From Chlamydiota bacterium (GTDB taxonomy: Bacteria; Auribacterota; UBA3054; B51-G9), in contig JAUVKG010000194.1 in the NCBI GenBank assembly GCA_030596365.1, positions 1-5,924 of the forward strand: a stretch of DNA of 5,924 nt. Reading direction: 5' to 3'. Made by a program: the position numbers and the translations under genes. Below are positions 1-4,142 of the stretch, piece by piece (positions within the stretch are counted from its first letter, which is position 1; each line of letters opens with the position of its first letter). The notes below the pieces were generated by a model. The model ran no database searches, was not told the DNA's origin, and worked only from the letters and a program-made list of their open reading frames with translations.

Positions 1-285
1 CCTCACACGAAGTTTAAAGGCGAAGTATATATATTGTCGAAAGAGGAAGGCGGACGTCACACACCATTTTTCAAAGGATATCGTCCCCAGTTTTATTTCC
101 GTACAACCGACGTAACCGGCGCGGTAACCTTACCTGAAGGAACGGACATGGTAATGCCTGGCGACAATGTAACGATGAGAGTAGAATTAATAACACCGAT
201 TGCTATGACTTTAGGACTCCGTTTTGCGATACGCGAAGGCGGTAGAACAGTTGGAGCTGGTCAGGTAACAGAAATAATTGAATAA
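1..285 (+). CDS. tuf: Elongation factor Tu, C-terminal domain 3 (5'-truncated by window edge)
   Basis: EF-Tu is the GTPase that carries aminoacyl-tRNA to the ribosomal A site. Only the last 94 residues are present, reading in frame from base 1 to TAA at 283-285. They cover the domain 3 beta-barrel, which contacts tRNA and EF-Ts. Near-invariant family motifs are visible: PHTKF at residues 1-5, EEGGRHTPFFKGYRPQFYFR at 15-34, MVMPGDNV at 50-57 and RFAIREGGRTVGAG at 74-87. Aligned by eye to E. coli EF-Tu, the residues equivalent to Gly316, Gln329 and Ala375 (local 17, 30, 76), where kirromycin-resistance changes are known, are all wild type. The C terminus (QVTEIIE) is of normal length. The TTG at 34-36 is an internal Leu codon, not a start. 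The next gene, rpmG, begins 14 nt after the stop. Identification is certain; whether the genome has a second tuf copy cannot be told. Confidence 0.99.
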   Translation, partial: PHTKFKGEVYILSKEEGGRHTPFFKGYRPQFYFRTTDVTGAVTLPEGTDMVMPGDNVTMRVELITPIAMTLGLRFAIREGGRTVGAGQVTEIIE

Positions 286-299
286 TAAGGTAAATTATT

Positions 300-452
300 A
301 TGGCAAGAGAAGTTATTACACTTGCATGTACTGAATGTGGGAACCGCAATTATACTACTAAGAAGAATAAGCGTGCAGGCACAGGTCGTTTAGAGCGGAA
401 AAAATATTGCCGTCATGACAGACGACATACATTACATAAAGAAACTCGATAA
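300..452 (+). CDS. rpmG: 50S ribosomal protein L33
   Basis: This encodes a 50-residue L33, a small 50S protein near the E site, of normal family length (about 49-55). The start is the ATG at 300, preceded by AAGG at 287-290 with 9 nt spacing. The N-terminal knuckle is intact: CTEC at residues 10-13. The C-terminal part keeps the family motif RLERKKYC...HTLHKETR (residues 30-50), but the second knuckle, normally CxxC, reads Cys37-Arg-His-Asp40. Only three of four zinc-ligand cysteines remain, with His39 and His44 close by. This is intermediate between the zinc-binding C+ and cysteine-free C- forms of L33. Whether zinc is still bound is unknown. The gene lies between tuf and tRNA-Trp, a common position for rpmG, and is probably cotranscribed with tuf. 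Confidence 0.97.
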   Translation: MAREVITLACTECGNRNYTTKKNKRAGTGRLERKKYCRHDRRHTLHKETR

Positions 453-504
453 AAATCAGGAAATCAGAATTTGGAATTCAGCAATGATATTTTAAATCTG
501 AAGT

Positions 505-581
505 AGGGCAGTAGCTCTAATTGGTAGAGCGCCGGATTCCAAATCCGATGGTTGGGGGTTCGAGTCCCTCCTGCCCTGCCA
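505..581 (+). tRNA. trnW: tRNA-Trp (anticodon CCA), 3' CCA encoded
   Basis: A complete cloverleaf can be folded by eye. The acceptor stem is AGGGCAG 505-511 with CTGCCCT 571-577, seven pairs starting with A1-U72. The D stem is GCTC 514-517 with GAGC 527-530, closing a 9-nt loop that contains GG 523-524. The anticodon stem is 532-536 with 544-548, and the loop TTCCAAA 537-543 places CCA at 539-541, reading UGG. The variable loop is 549-553. The T stem is 554-558 with 566-570, and the T loop TTCGAGT is 559-565. The discriminator is G578, and CCA is encoded at 579-581. A1-U72 with G73 matches bacterial tRNA-Trp identity. The anticodon stem has a C.A mismatch at pair 27-43 (532/548), and the T stem has one G.U (555/569). 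The tRNA lies inside the protein operon and must be cut from the polycistronic transcript; its 3' end is only 21 nt from secE. Confidence 0.97.
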
Positions 582-602
582 GAAATACAACAGGAAAGAA
601 AA

Positions 603-824
603 ATGGCAAAAGAAAAAAATAATGTTAATATAATTGATCGTTCCAAAACGTTTATCAACGAAGTATGGCTTGAACTTCAAAAGGTAAACTGGACACCCCG
701 CCGTCAACTTTTTCAGGCGACCCGTGTAGTAATAGCGGGAACATTTGTATTAGCGATATATTTATTTCTGACTGACACTGCTTTTTCTGCTATACTTCAA
801 TGGTTTCTTAATTTAAGACTATAA
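603..824 (+). CDS. secE: Preprotein translocase subunit SecE
   Basis: A 73-residue single-span SecE, the small essential subunit that braces SecY in the inner-membrane SecYEG channel. The conserved cytoplasmic amphipathic helix is seen at residues about 15-35, with the family pattern EVWLELQKVNWTPRRQ (20-35). It is followed by one hydrophobic segment from about residue 42 to 57 (VVIAGTFVLAIYLFLT) and a short hydrophobic tail ending NLRL. Length and layout match the short one-helix form, not the three-helix E. coli protein. The start is the ATG at 603, with AGGA at 592-595 and 7 nt spacing. Upstream in-frame start-like codons lie inside the tRNA and are excluded. nusG begins 21 nt downstream, the classic secE-nusG pairing. 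Confidence 0.97.
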   Translation: MAKEKNNVNIIDRSKTFINEVWLELQKVNWTPRRQLFQATRVVIAGTFVLAIYLFLTDTAFSAILQWFLNLRL

Positions 825-845
825 TAAATCTACGGGATATCCATA

Positions 846-1373
846 ATGCACAAATGGTATGTATTACACGCGTTGTCCGGAAAAGAGCAACGAGCAAAAG
901 AATCGCTTGAAGAAAGAGTGAGGCTCGCAGAAATGGGAGATCAGATTCGTCAGGTTATTATTCCTGTTCATACGGTTCAGGATATTCGTGGCGGTCAGAA
1001 GAAAATATCTACCCGCAAGTTTTTTCCCGGATACATGATAGTAGAAGTTGAGTTAAATGATGCTTCCTGGCAGCTGATAAAGCAGACACAGGGAATTATT
1101 GGTTTTCTCGGCGGTGCAAAGCCCAAATCTCTTAGCCAAAAAGAAGTTGCGGAGATGTTTGAGCAAATAGAAGAGTCCAAAGAAAAAGTGGCTCCGAGAG
1201 TTCGCTTTGAAAACGGTGACCGGGTGAAAGTAAACGAAGGTCCTTTCGAGGGATTTATTGGACATGTAGAGAAAGTAGATGAAGAACGCGGTAAACTAGG
1301 AGTATCTGTGACCGTGTTTGGTAGAACAACACCTGTTGAACTTGAGTTCTGGCAGGTTGAAAAAGAACAATAA
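846..1373 (+). CDS. nusG: Transcription termination/antitermination factor NusG
   Basis: A 175-residue NusG of normal family length. NusG binds RNA polymerase across the clamp and, through its KOW domain, contacts Rho or ribosomal protein S10, linking transcription to termination or translation. The NGN domain spans residues about 1-110. It opens with WYVLHALSGKEQRAKESLEE (4-23) and has the core FFPGYMIVEV (59-68), then WQLIKQTQGIIGFLGG (75-90). A charged linker (about 106-120) leads to the KOW domain, 121-175: GDRVKVNEGPFEGFIGHVE at 124-142, ending with GRTTPVELEFWQVEK. No insertion domain is present. The start ATG 846 follows a weak SD, GGGA at 834-837. rplK starts 23 nt after the stop. Confidence 0.98.
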   Translation: MHKWYVLHALSGKEQRAKESLEERVRLAEMGDQIRQVIIPVHTVQDIRGGQKKISTRKFFPGYMIVEVELNDASWQLIKQTQGIIGFLGGAKPKSLSQKEVAEMFEQIEESKEKVAPRVRFENGDRVKVNEGPFEGFIGHVEKVDEERGKLGVSVTVFGRTTPVELEFWQVEKEQ

Positions 1374-1396
1374 AAATATAATATCAGGAAAAATCC

Positions 1397-1831
1397 ATGC
1401 CACCTAAAAAGAAAATATCTGGATATATCAGACTTCAAATACCTGCTGGTAAAGCTACACCGGCACCGCCGATTGGACCTGCTCTGGGGCAGCACGGCGT
1501 AAATATTATGGAATTTTGTAAACAGTTTAACGCATCTACTCAAGACAAAGAGCAGGGGCTGACAACACCGGTTGTAATTACAGTATATAGCGATAAATCG
1601 TTTACATTCATAATGAAATCGCCACCTGCGGCAACTCTTATTAAGAAAGCCGCAAATATTGCAACAGCATCAGGGACACCAAATCGTGATAAAGTTGGAA
1701 AAATCACACGTGAACAGGTGCGACAGATTTGCGAAACCAAAATGGAAGATTTGAATGCACGTGATGTTGATGCAGCGATGTTGATGGTTGCAGGAACATG
1801 TCGCAGTATGGGTGTAGAAATAGAAGGATAA
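1397..1831 (+). CDS. rplK: 50S ribosomal protein L11
   Basis: A 144-residue L11, within the usual 140-145. L11 binds the GTPase-associated region of 23S rRNA at the base of the L7/L12 stalk and is the thiostrepton-site protein; in many bacteria it is needed for the RelA stringent response. The N-terminal domain carries the proline-rich strand PAPPIGPALGQHGVNIMEFC (22-41). The rRNA-binding C-terminal domain covers about 72-144 and ends with the family signature ARDVDAAMLMVAGTCRSMGV (121-140). AGGA at 1386-1389, 7 nt before the ATG, supports the start. The stop TAA (1829-1831) overlaps the first unit of a 7-bp tandem array that fills the gap to rplA. The rplK-rplA pair is a classic cotranscribed unit that L1 represses in several bacteria. 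Confidence 0.99.
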   Translation: MPPKKKISGYIRLQIPAGKATPAPPIGPALGQHGVNIMEFCKQFNASTQDKEQGLTTPVVITVYSDKSFTFIMKSPPAATLIKKAANIATASGTPNRDKVGKITREQVRQICETKMEDLNARDVDAAMLMVAGTCRSMGVEIEG

Positions 1832-1913
1832 TCGGTAATCAGTAATCGGTAATCAGTAATCGGTTATCGGTTGATAAATGATAAATAGTAAATAATAAAT
1901 AACAAATAATCAC
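1830..1913 (+). repeat. Tandem heptanucleotide array between rplK and rplA
   Basis: Twelve consecutive 7-bp units can be read without a phase break. The first block (1830-1871) is AATCGGT, AATCAGT, AATCGGT, AATCAGT, AATCGGT, TATCGGT. The second (1872-1913) is TGATAAA, TGATAAA, TAGTAAA, TAATAAA, TAACAAA and a final degenerate TAATCAC. The sequence type changes at 1872 but the 7-bp register does not. The array begins inside the rplK stop codon and ends at a small hairpin before rplA. Because 7 is not a multiple of 3, its many TAA/TGA/TAG triplets fall in all three frames. It resembles the short tandemly repeated repetitive sequences described in cyanobacteria and seen in AT-rich intergenic DNA elsewhere. 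No function is evident, and copy number is probably prone to slippage. Confidence 0.9.
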
Positions 1914-1943
1914 CCCGTTTGGGGTAGCGTGAGGTAAAAACGC
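1912..1943 (+). promoter_or_regulatory. Twin small hairpins with the rplA SD in the second loop
   Basis: Hairpin one is ACCCC 1912-1916 pairing with GGGGT 1921-1925 around a GTTT loop. One base later, GCGT 1927-1930 can pair with ACGC 1940-1943, leaving a 9-nt loop that contains the rplA SD, GAGGT 1931-1935. The ATG starts at 1945. The two stems could stack on each other. L1 is a known autogenous repressor that binds mRNA structures resembling its 23S site. This could be such a site, but I see no specific match to the L1 target and the second stem is only 4 bp. The pairing is seen; the regulatory role is inference. Confidence 0.4.
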
Positions 1944-1944
1944 G

Positions 1945-2652
1945 ATGAATAAAAAGAATAAAAGACACAAAGAAAATTGTGCCAAAATTGAAGAGAAACT
2001 TTACTCCCTTAATGAGGCTGTAGAGCTTGCTATTCAAATGAAAAAACCAAAATTTGTTGAGTCAATCGATTTACATGTGAGACTCGGTATCGATCCAAAA
2101 AAAGCCGATCAGGCAATTAGAGGAACTGTTGCACTTCCGCATGGAACAGGTAAAAAAATTCGCGTTCTTGCTTTCGCTACCGGTGCAGATGCAGATGCTG
2201 CTAAAGAAGCCGGAGCAGATTTTGTGGGTTATGAAGATTTAGTTAAAAAGATTAAAGATGGTTGGACGGACTTTGACATTGCAATTGCTACACCGGCAAC
2301 AATGAGAGAAGTTGGGAAAATAGGTAGAGTACTTGGTCCCCGCGGCCTTATGCCGTCTCCCAAAGCAGGAACTGTTACGCAGGACGTTGGTACAGCTGTC
2401 ACAGAATTCAAATCAGGAAAAGTAGAGTTCAGAGCTGATAAACAGGCCGGAATTCACTGCCCGGTAGGTAAAATTGACTTCAAGCCGGAACTTATTATTG
2501 AAAATATCTGTGCGCTGATAGGAGCAATGTTAAAATCAAAACCATCTGCTTCTAAAGGAACATATCTTCAAAAAATATCAATATCTTCAACAATGGGACC
2601 CGGAATACATATTGATCCCAATGATGCCGAAAGTATGGCAGTAAAAAAATAA
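1945..2652 (+). CDS. rplA: 50S ribosomal protein L1
   Basis: A 235-residue L1, of usual length (about 230-235). L1 forms the mobile stalk that guides deacylated tRNA out of the E site, and it autorepresses its own operon in several bacteria. Domain I is made from both ends (about 1-68 and 160-230); domain II lies between. The family signature GRVLGPRGLMPSPKAGTVT is at residues 127-145. Other hallmarks are ESIDLHVRLGIDPKKADQAI (39-58), GTVALPHGTGK (60-70) and GKVEFRADKQAGIHCPVGK (158-176). SD GAGGT at 1931-1935 gives 9 nt spacing to ATG 1945. The gap from rplK is 113 nt, unusually long for this pair and filled by the heptamer array. rplJ follows after 51 AT-rich bases, too short for the long L10-type leader found in some phyla. 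Confidence 0.99.
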   Translation: MNKKNKRHKENCAKIEEKLYSLNEAVELAIQMKKPKFVESIDLHVRLGIDPKKADQAIRGTVALPHGTGKKIRVLAFATGADADAAKEAGADFVGYEDLVKKIKDGWTDFDIAIATPATMREVGKIGRVLGPRGLMPSPKAGTVTQDVGTAVTEFKSGKVEFRADKQAGIHCPVGKIDFKPELIIENICALIGAMLKSKPSASKGTYLQKISISSTMGPGIHIDPNDAESMAVKK

Positions 2653-2703
2653 GATATTATTTAAATTGCTTAAAATATTTCACCATTAAACAAGAGTTAA
2701 CCG

Positions 2704-3483
2704 ATGCGACCGGAACAAAAATATATAGTTGATGAACTAAAAGAACGTTACGCAAAAAACTCTCTTATGATTGTTGCTTCATATCATGGCCTTACTGCAA
2801 AAAATATGAACGATTTGCGAACTTCTGTTTTTGAAATTGAAGGAAGGATTGATATAGTAAAAAATCGACTTTTAAAAAGAATAATGCCAGATGATGTAGA
2901 AATTGAACCTTTGAATTCACTTTTAAAAGGCCCATCCACTATTGCAGCAACAGATAACGATATTGTTGCACTTGCAAAAGCTTTGTCGGAATTTGCTAAG
3001 GCAAATGAACAACTTGAAATCCGTGGCGGCGTGCTTGAACTTTCAAAAGTTCTGAATGCTGACGATATAATTGCACTTGCAAGCTTACCACCAAGAGAAA
3101 TTTTGCTTTCACGCTTGCTTGGCGCTGTTAAAGGACCTGTTACTAATTTTACCCGCTTACTCGATACAATGGTTACAAATGTTGTAAGAGTAATTGATCA
3201 GGTGGCTAAAGCTAAAGAAGAAGCCGGTGAAACAGTTGCTGAAGCTGCACCTGTAGAAGAAGCCAAACCTGAAGCTGAAGAAAAAGCCGAAACTGCACCT
3301 GTAGAAGAAGCCAAACCTGAAGTTGAAGAAAAAGTCGAAGCTGCACCCGCAGAAGAAGCCAAACCTGAAGCTGAAGAAAAAGCAGAAGCTGCACCCGCAG
3401 AAGAAGCCAAACCTGAAGTTGAAGAAAAAGCAGAAGCTGCACCTGTAGAAGAAGCCAAACCTAAAGTTGAAGAAAAAGAATAG
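2704..3483 (+). CDS. rplJ: 50S ribosomal protein L10 with an acidic repeat tail
   Basis: L10 anchors the L7/L12 dimers to 23S rRNA next to L11. At 259 residues it is about 80 longer than the usual 165-180. Residues 1-179 are a normal L10: the rRNA-binding core has VKNRLLKR (52-59) and LKGPSTIAAT (74-83); then LASLPPREILLSRLLGAVKG (126-145). A long amphipathic C-terminal helix follows (about 137-175), the region that in the family holds two or three L12 dimers. Residues 180-259 are five exact 16-residue repeats rich in Glu, Ala, Pro and Lys, net about -19, ending at the TAG. The tail is low-complexity, probably disordered, and its function is unknown. The start ATG 2704 is fixed by an in-frame stop at 2698-2700; SD AAGAG at 2692-2696 is modest. 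rplL follows after 110 nt. Confidence 0.98.
   Translation: MRPEQKYIVDELKERYAKNSLMIVASYHGLTAKNMNDLRTSVFEIEGRIDIVKNRLLKRIMPDDVEIEPLNSLLKGPSTIAATDNDIVALAKALSEFAKANEQLEIRGGVLELSKVLNADDIIALASLPPREILLSRLLGAVKGPVTNFTRLLDTMVTNVVRVIDQVAKAKEEAGETVAEAAPVEEAKPEAEEKAETAPVEEAKPEVEEKVEAAPAEEAKPEAEEKAEAAPAEEAKPEVEEKAEAAPVEEAKPKVEEKE
3241..3480 (+). repeat. Five in-frame 48-bp tandem repeats encoding the L10 tail
   Basis: Units lie at 3241-3288, 3289-3336, 3337-3384, 3385-3432 and 3433-3480, with no indels; the stop codon follows directly. The protein unit is E-[AT]-A-P-[VA]-E-E-A-K-P-[EK]-[AV]-E-E-K-[AVE]. Units differ by only a few bases, and the 16-nt core AGAAGAAGCCAAACCT is identical in all five. Variants alternate: Ala/Val/Ala/Val/Val at position 12 and Val/Val/Ala/Ala/Val at position 5, suggesting that growth included duplication of two-unit blocks. 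The near identity points to recent expansion or ongoing homogenisation. All three minus-strand frames are open here, an effect of composition. Confidence 0.97.
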
Positions 3484-3489
3484 ACAAAA

Positions 3490-3550
3490 AAATAGCCTCA
3501 TTAACATAAATTAATACGCACACTAATAGAAAATAATAACAAATAGCCTC
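3490..3550 (+). repeat. Duplicated 10-mer AAATAGCCTC in the rplJ-rplL spacer
   Basis: The 10-mer occurs at 3490-3499 and again at 3541-3550, 51 bp apart, each soon followed by TTAA. The first lies just after the rplJ stop, the second about 25 nt before the rplL SD region. The GCCTC part is complementary (with one G.U) to GAGGT at 3576-3580, so either copy could pair weakly with the upstream SD-like tract of rplL. The duplication is seen; a role in setting L7/L12 output is speculative. The rest of this 110-bp spacer is plain AT-rich sequence, with no recognisable promoter or terminator. Confidence 0.55.
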
Positions 3551-3575
3551 TTAAAAATAACTTAATAATCATACC

Positions 3576-3587
3576 GAGGTGAAGGAG
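3576..3587 (+). promoter_or_regulatory. Tandem Shine-Dalgarno tracts for rplL
   Basis: GAGGTG (3576-3581) directly abuts AAGGAG (3582-3587). Both match the 16S anti-SD in different registers. The second, 6 nt before ATG 3594, is optimally placed and decides that start over the in-frame GTG at 3579, which lies within the SD itself. It is clearly the strongest ribosome-binding site in the window, fitting the need for several L7/L12 copies per ribosome. Confidence 0.8.
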
Positions 3588-3593
3588 ATTAAA

Positions 3594-3974
3594 ATGGCAT
3601 CCGAAAAACTTGAAGCAATCATCAAAGAAATTGACGAATTAACTGTACTTGAACTTAATGAACTCGTAAAAGCACTTGAAGAAAAATATGACGTAACAGC
3701 AGCAGCGCCTATGGCTATGGCTATGGCACCAGCAGCTGGCGGCGAAGCAGCGGCAGAAGAAAAAACAGAATTTACTGTTGTTCTTATCGGCCCTGGTGAT
3801 AAAAAGATTCAGGTAATTAAAGAAGTTCGTGCAATCACACAACTTGGACTTAAAGAAGCTAAAGCACTTGTTGATAATCCTCCTAAACCAATTAAGGAAG
3901 ATATCTCCAAAGAAGAAGCCGAAGAAATTAAGGCTAAAATTGAAGCAGTCGGCGGGGCTGTTGAGATTAAATAA
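3594..3974 (+). CDS. rplL: 50S ribosomal protein L7/L12
   Basis: A 126-residue L7/L12, the multi-copy stalk protein that recruits and activates EF-Tu, EF-G, IF2 and RF3. The N-terminal dimerisation and L10-binding domain is residues 1-33 (LTVLELNELVKALEEKYDV at 16-34). The flexible hinge is 35-57, Ala/Met/Pro/Gly-rich with an MAMAMAP run (40-46). The globular C-terminal domain is 58-126, beginning EKTEFTVVL, with the factor-binding helix KKIQVIKEVRAITQLGLKEA (70-89). In that loop the family's usual TGLGL is TQLGL: Gln83 replaces the first Gly, and Gly85 is kept. The start is set by the AAGGAG SD at 3582-3587. It follows rplJ, its partner gene, and precedes rpoB after a structured 168-nt spacer. 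Confidence 0.99.
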   Translation: MASEKLEAIIKEIDELTVLELNELVKALEEKYDVTAAAPMAMAMAPAAGGEAAAEEKTEFTVVLIGPGDKKIQVIKEVRAITQLGLKEAKALVDNPPKPIKEDISKEEAEEIKAKIEAVGGAVEIK

Positions 3975-3994
3975 TTTAATTAGTGATACCGCCG

Positions 3995-4034
3995 AATTGT
4001 CCTCTGAATATTTTATAGATATTAAGGGGCAATT
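3995..4034 (+). promoter_or_regulatory. Bipartite hairpin 3' of rplL (possible processing or attenuation site)
   Basis: The lower stem is 3995-4003 with 4026-4034, nine pairs including two G.U. An internal loop follows (4004-4006 opposite 4024-4025). The upper stem is AATAT 4007-4011 with ATATT 4019-4023, closing a 7-nt loop. It begins 21 nt after the rplL stop and is not followed by a U-run, so it is not a standard intrinsic terminator. In E. coli the rplL-rpoB spacer contains a partial terminator and an RNase III cleavage site; this hairpin sits in the equivalent place and could protect or trim the ribosomal-protein end of the mRNA. Pairing is seen; role is inferred. Confidence 0.5.
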
Positions 4035-4045
4035 AATGTCATACC

Positions 4046-4136
4046 GTTGCGCTCGGGCAACCAGCCGTGATTTTTAATAAAATCATGTCTGGTTCTCGTT
4101 GCGTTATACTTACTTTATTATAAATACATCCAGACG
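4046..4136 (+). promoter_or_regulatory. rpoB leader with mutually exclusive RNA pairings
   Basis: The main hairpin is 4059-4094: AACCAG 4059-4064 pairs with CTGGTT 4089-4094, then one C.U mismatch, then nine pairs (4066-4074 with 4079-4087, one G.U) closed by a TAAT loop. Competing pairings share its strands. GTTGC 4046-4050 pairs with GCAAC 4057-4061 as a small 5' hairpin; a second GTTGC (4098-4102) can take the same partner. GTCTGG 4087-4092, the 3' arm, is also perfectly complementary to CCAGAC 4130-4135, just before the weak rpoB SD (GGA 4136-4138). No U-run follows the main hairpin. Such a layout could modulate rpoB translation or RNA cleavage. The pairings are read directly; whether they switch is a hypothesis. 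Confidence 0.45.
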
Positions 4137-4142
4137 GAAATT

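Noticed and set aside
471..504. Possible promoter for tRNA-Trp (TTGGAA with TTAAAT)
   Set aside because: Weak matches and poor spacing; no other sign that the tRNA is transcribed separately. The nearby doubled AAATCAG (453-467) is too short to interpret.
464..707. Minus-strand frames across the tRNA-Trp gene, encoding the peptides GRAGGTRTPN and GRRDSNPQPSD
   Set aside because: Translations of the reverse strand of a tRNA T arm give these familiar spurious peptides. They are artefacts.
995..1543. 182-codon minus-strand open frame over nusG and rplK
   Set aside because: It lies antisense to two certain genes and spans the space between them; its product shows no recognisable domain and is Ser/Phe/Arg/Thr-rich, as expected for an antisense shadow.
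2653..2703. L10-type autoregulatory leader before rplJ
   Set aside because: The spacer is 51 nt of AT-rich sequence with no convincing stem; known L10 leaders are considerably longer.
3157..3507. Long open frames on the minus strand over the rplJ 3' end, in all three frames
   Set aside because: They are the complement of the 48-bp GAA/GCA/AAA-rich repeats. The products are low-complexity (Phe/Gly/Cys, Ala/Ser or Leu/Gln), overlap L10 completely, and have no supporting start signal.
3579..3593. GTG at 3579 as the rplL start (adds five residues, MKEIK)
   Set aside because: The GTG and next codons are the SD tract itself (GAGGTGAAGGAG). ATG 3594 is ideally spaced and gives the normal L7/L12 N terminus.
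3829..4077. 82-codon plus-strand frame overlapping the rplL end and running into the spacer
   Set aside because: It is out of frame with rplL, begins inside its C-terminal domain and encodes a Leu/Lys-rich product with no family match. It is only open by composition.
4099..4124. Possible rpoB promoter, TTGCGT with TATAAA
   Set aside because: The spacer is only 14 bp and the -35 match is poor. AT-rich spacers give such hits by chance.
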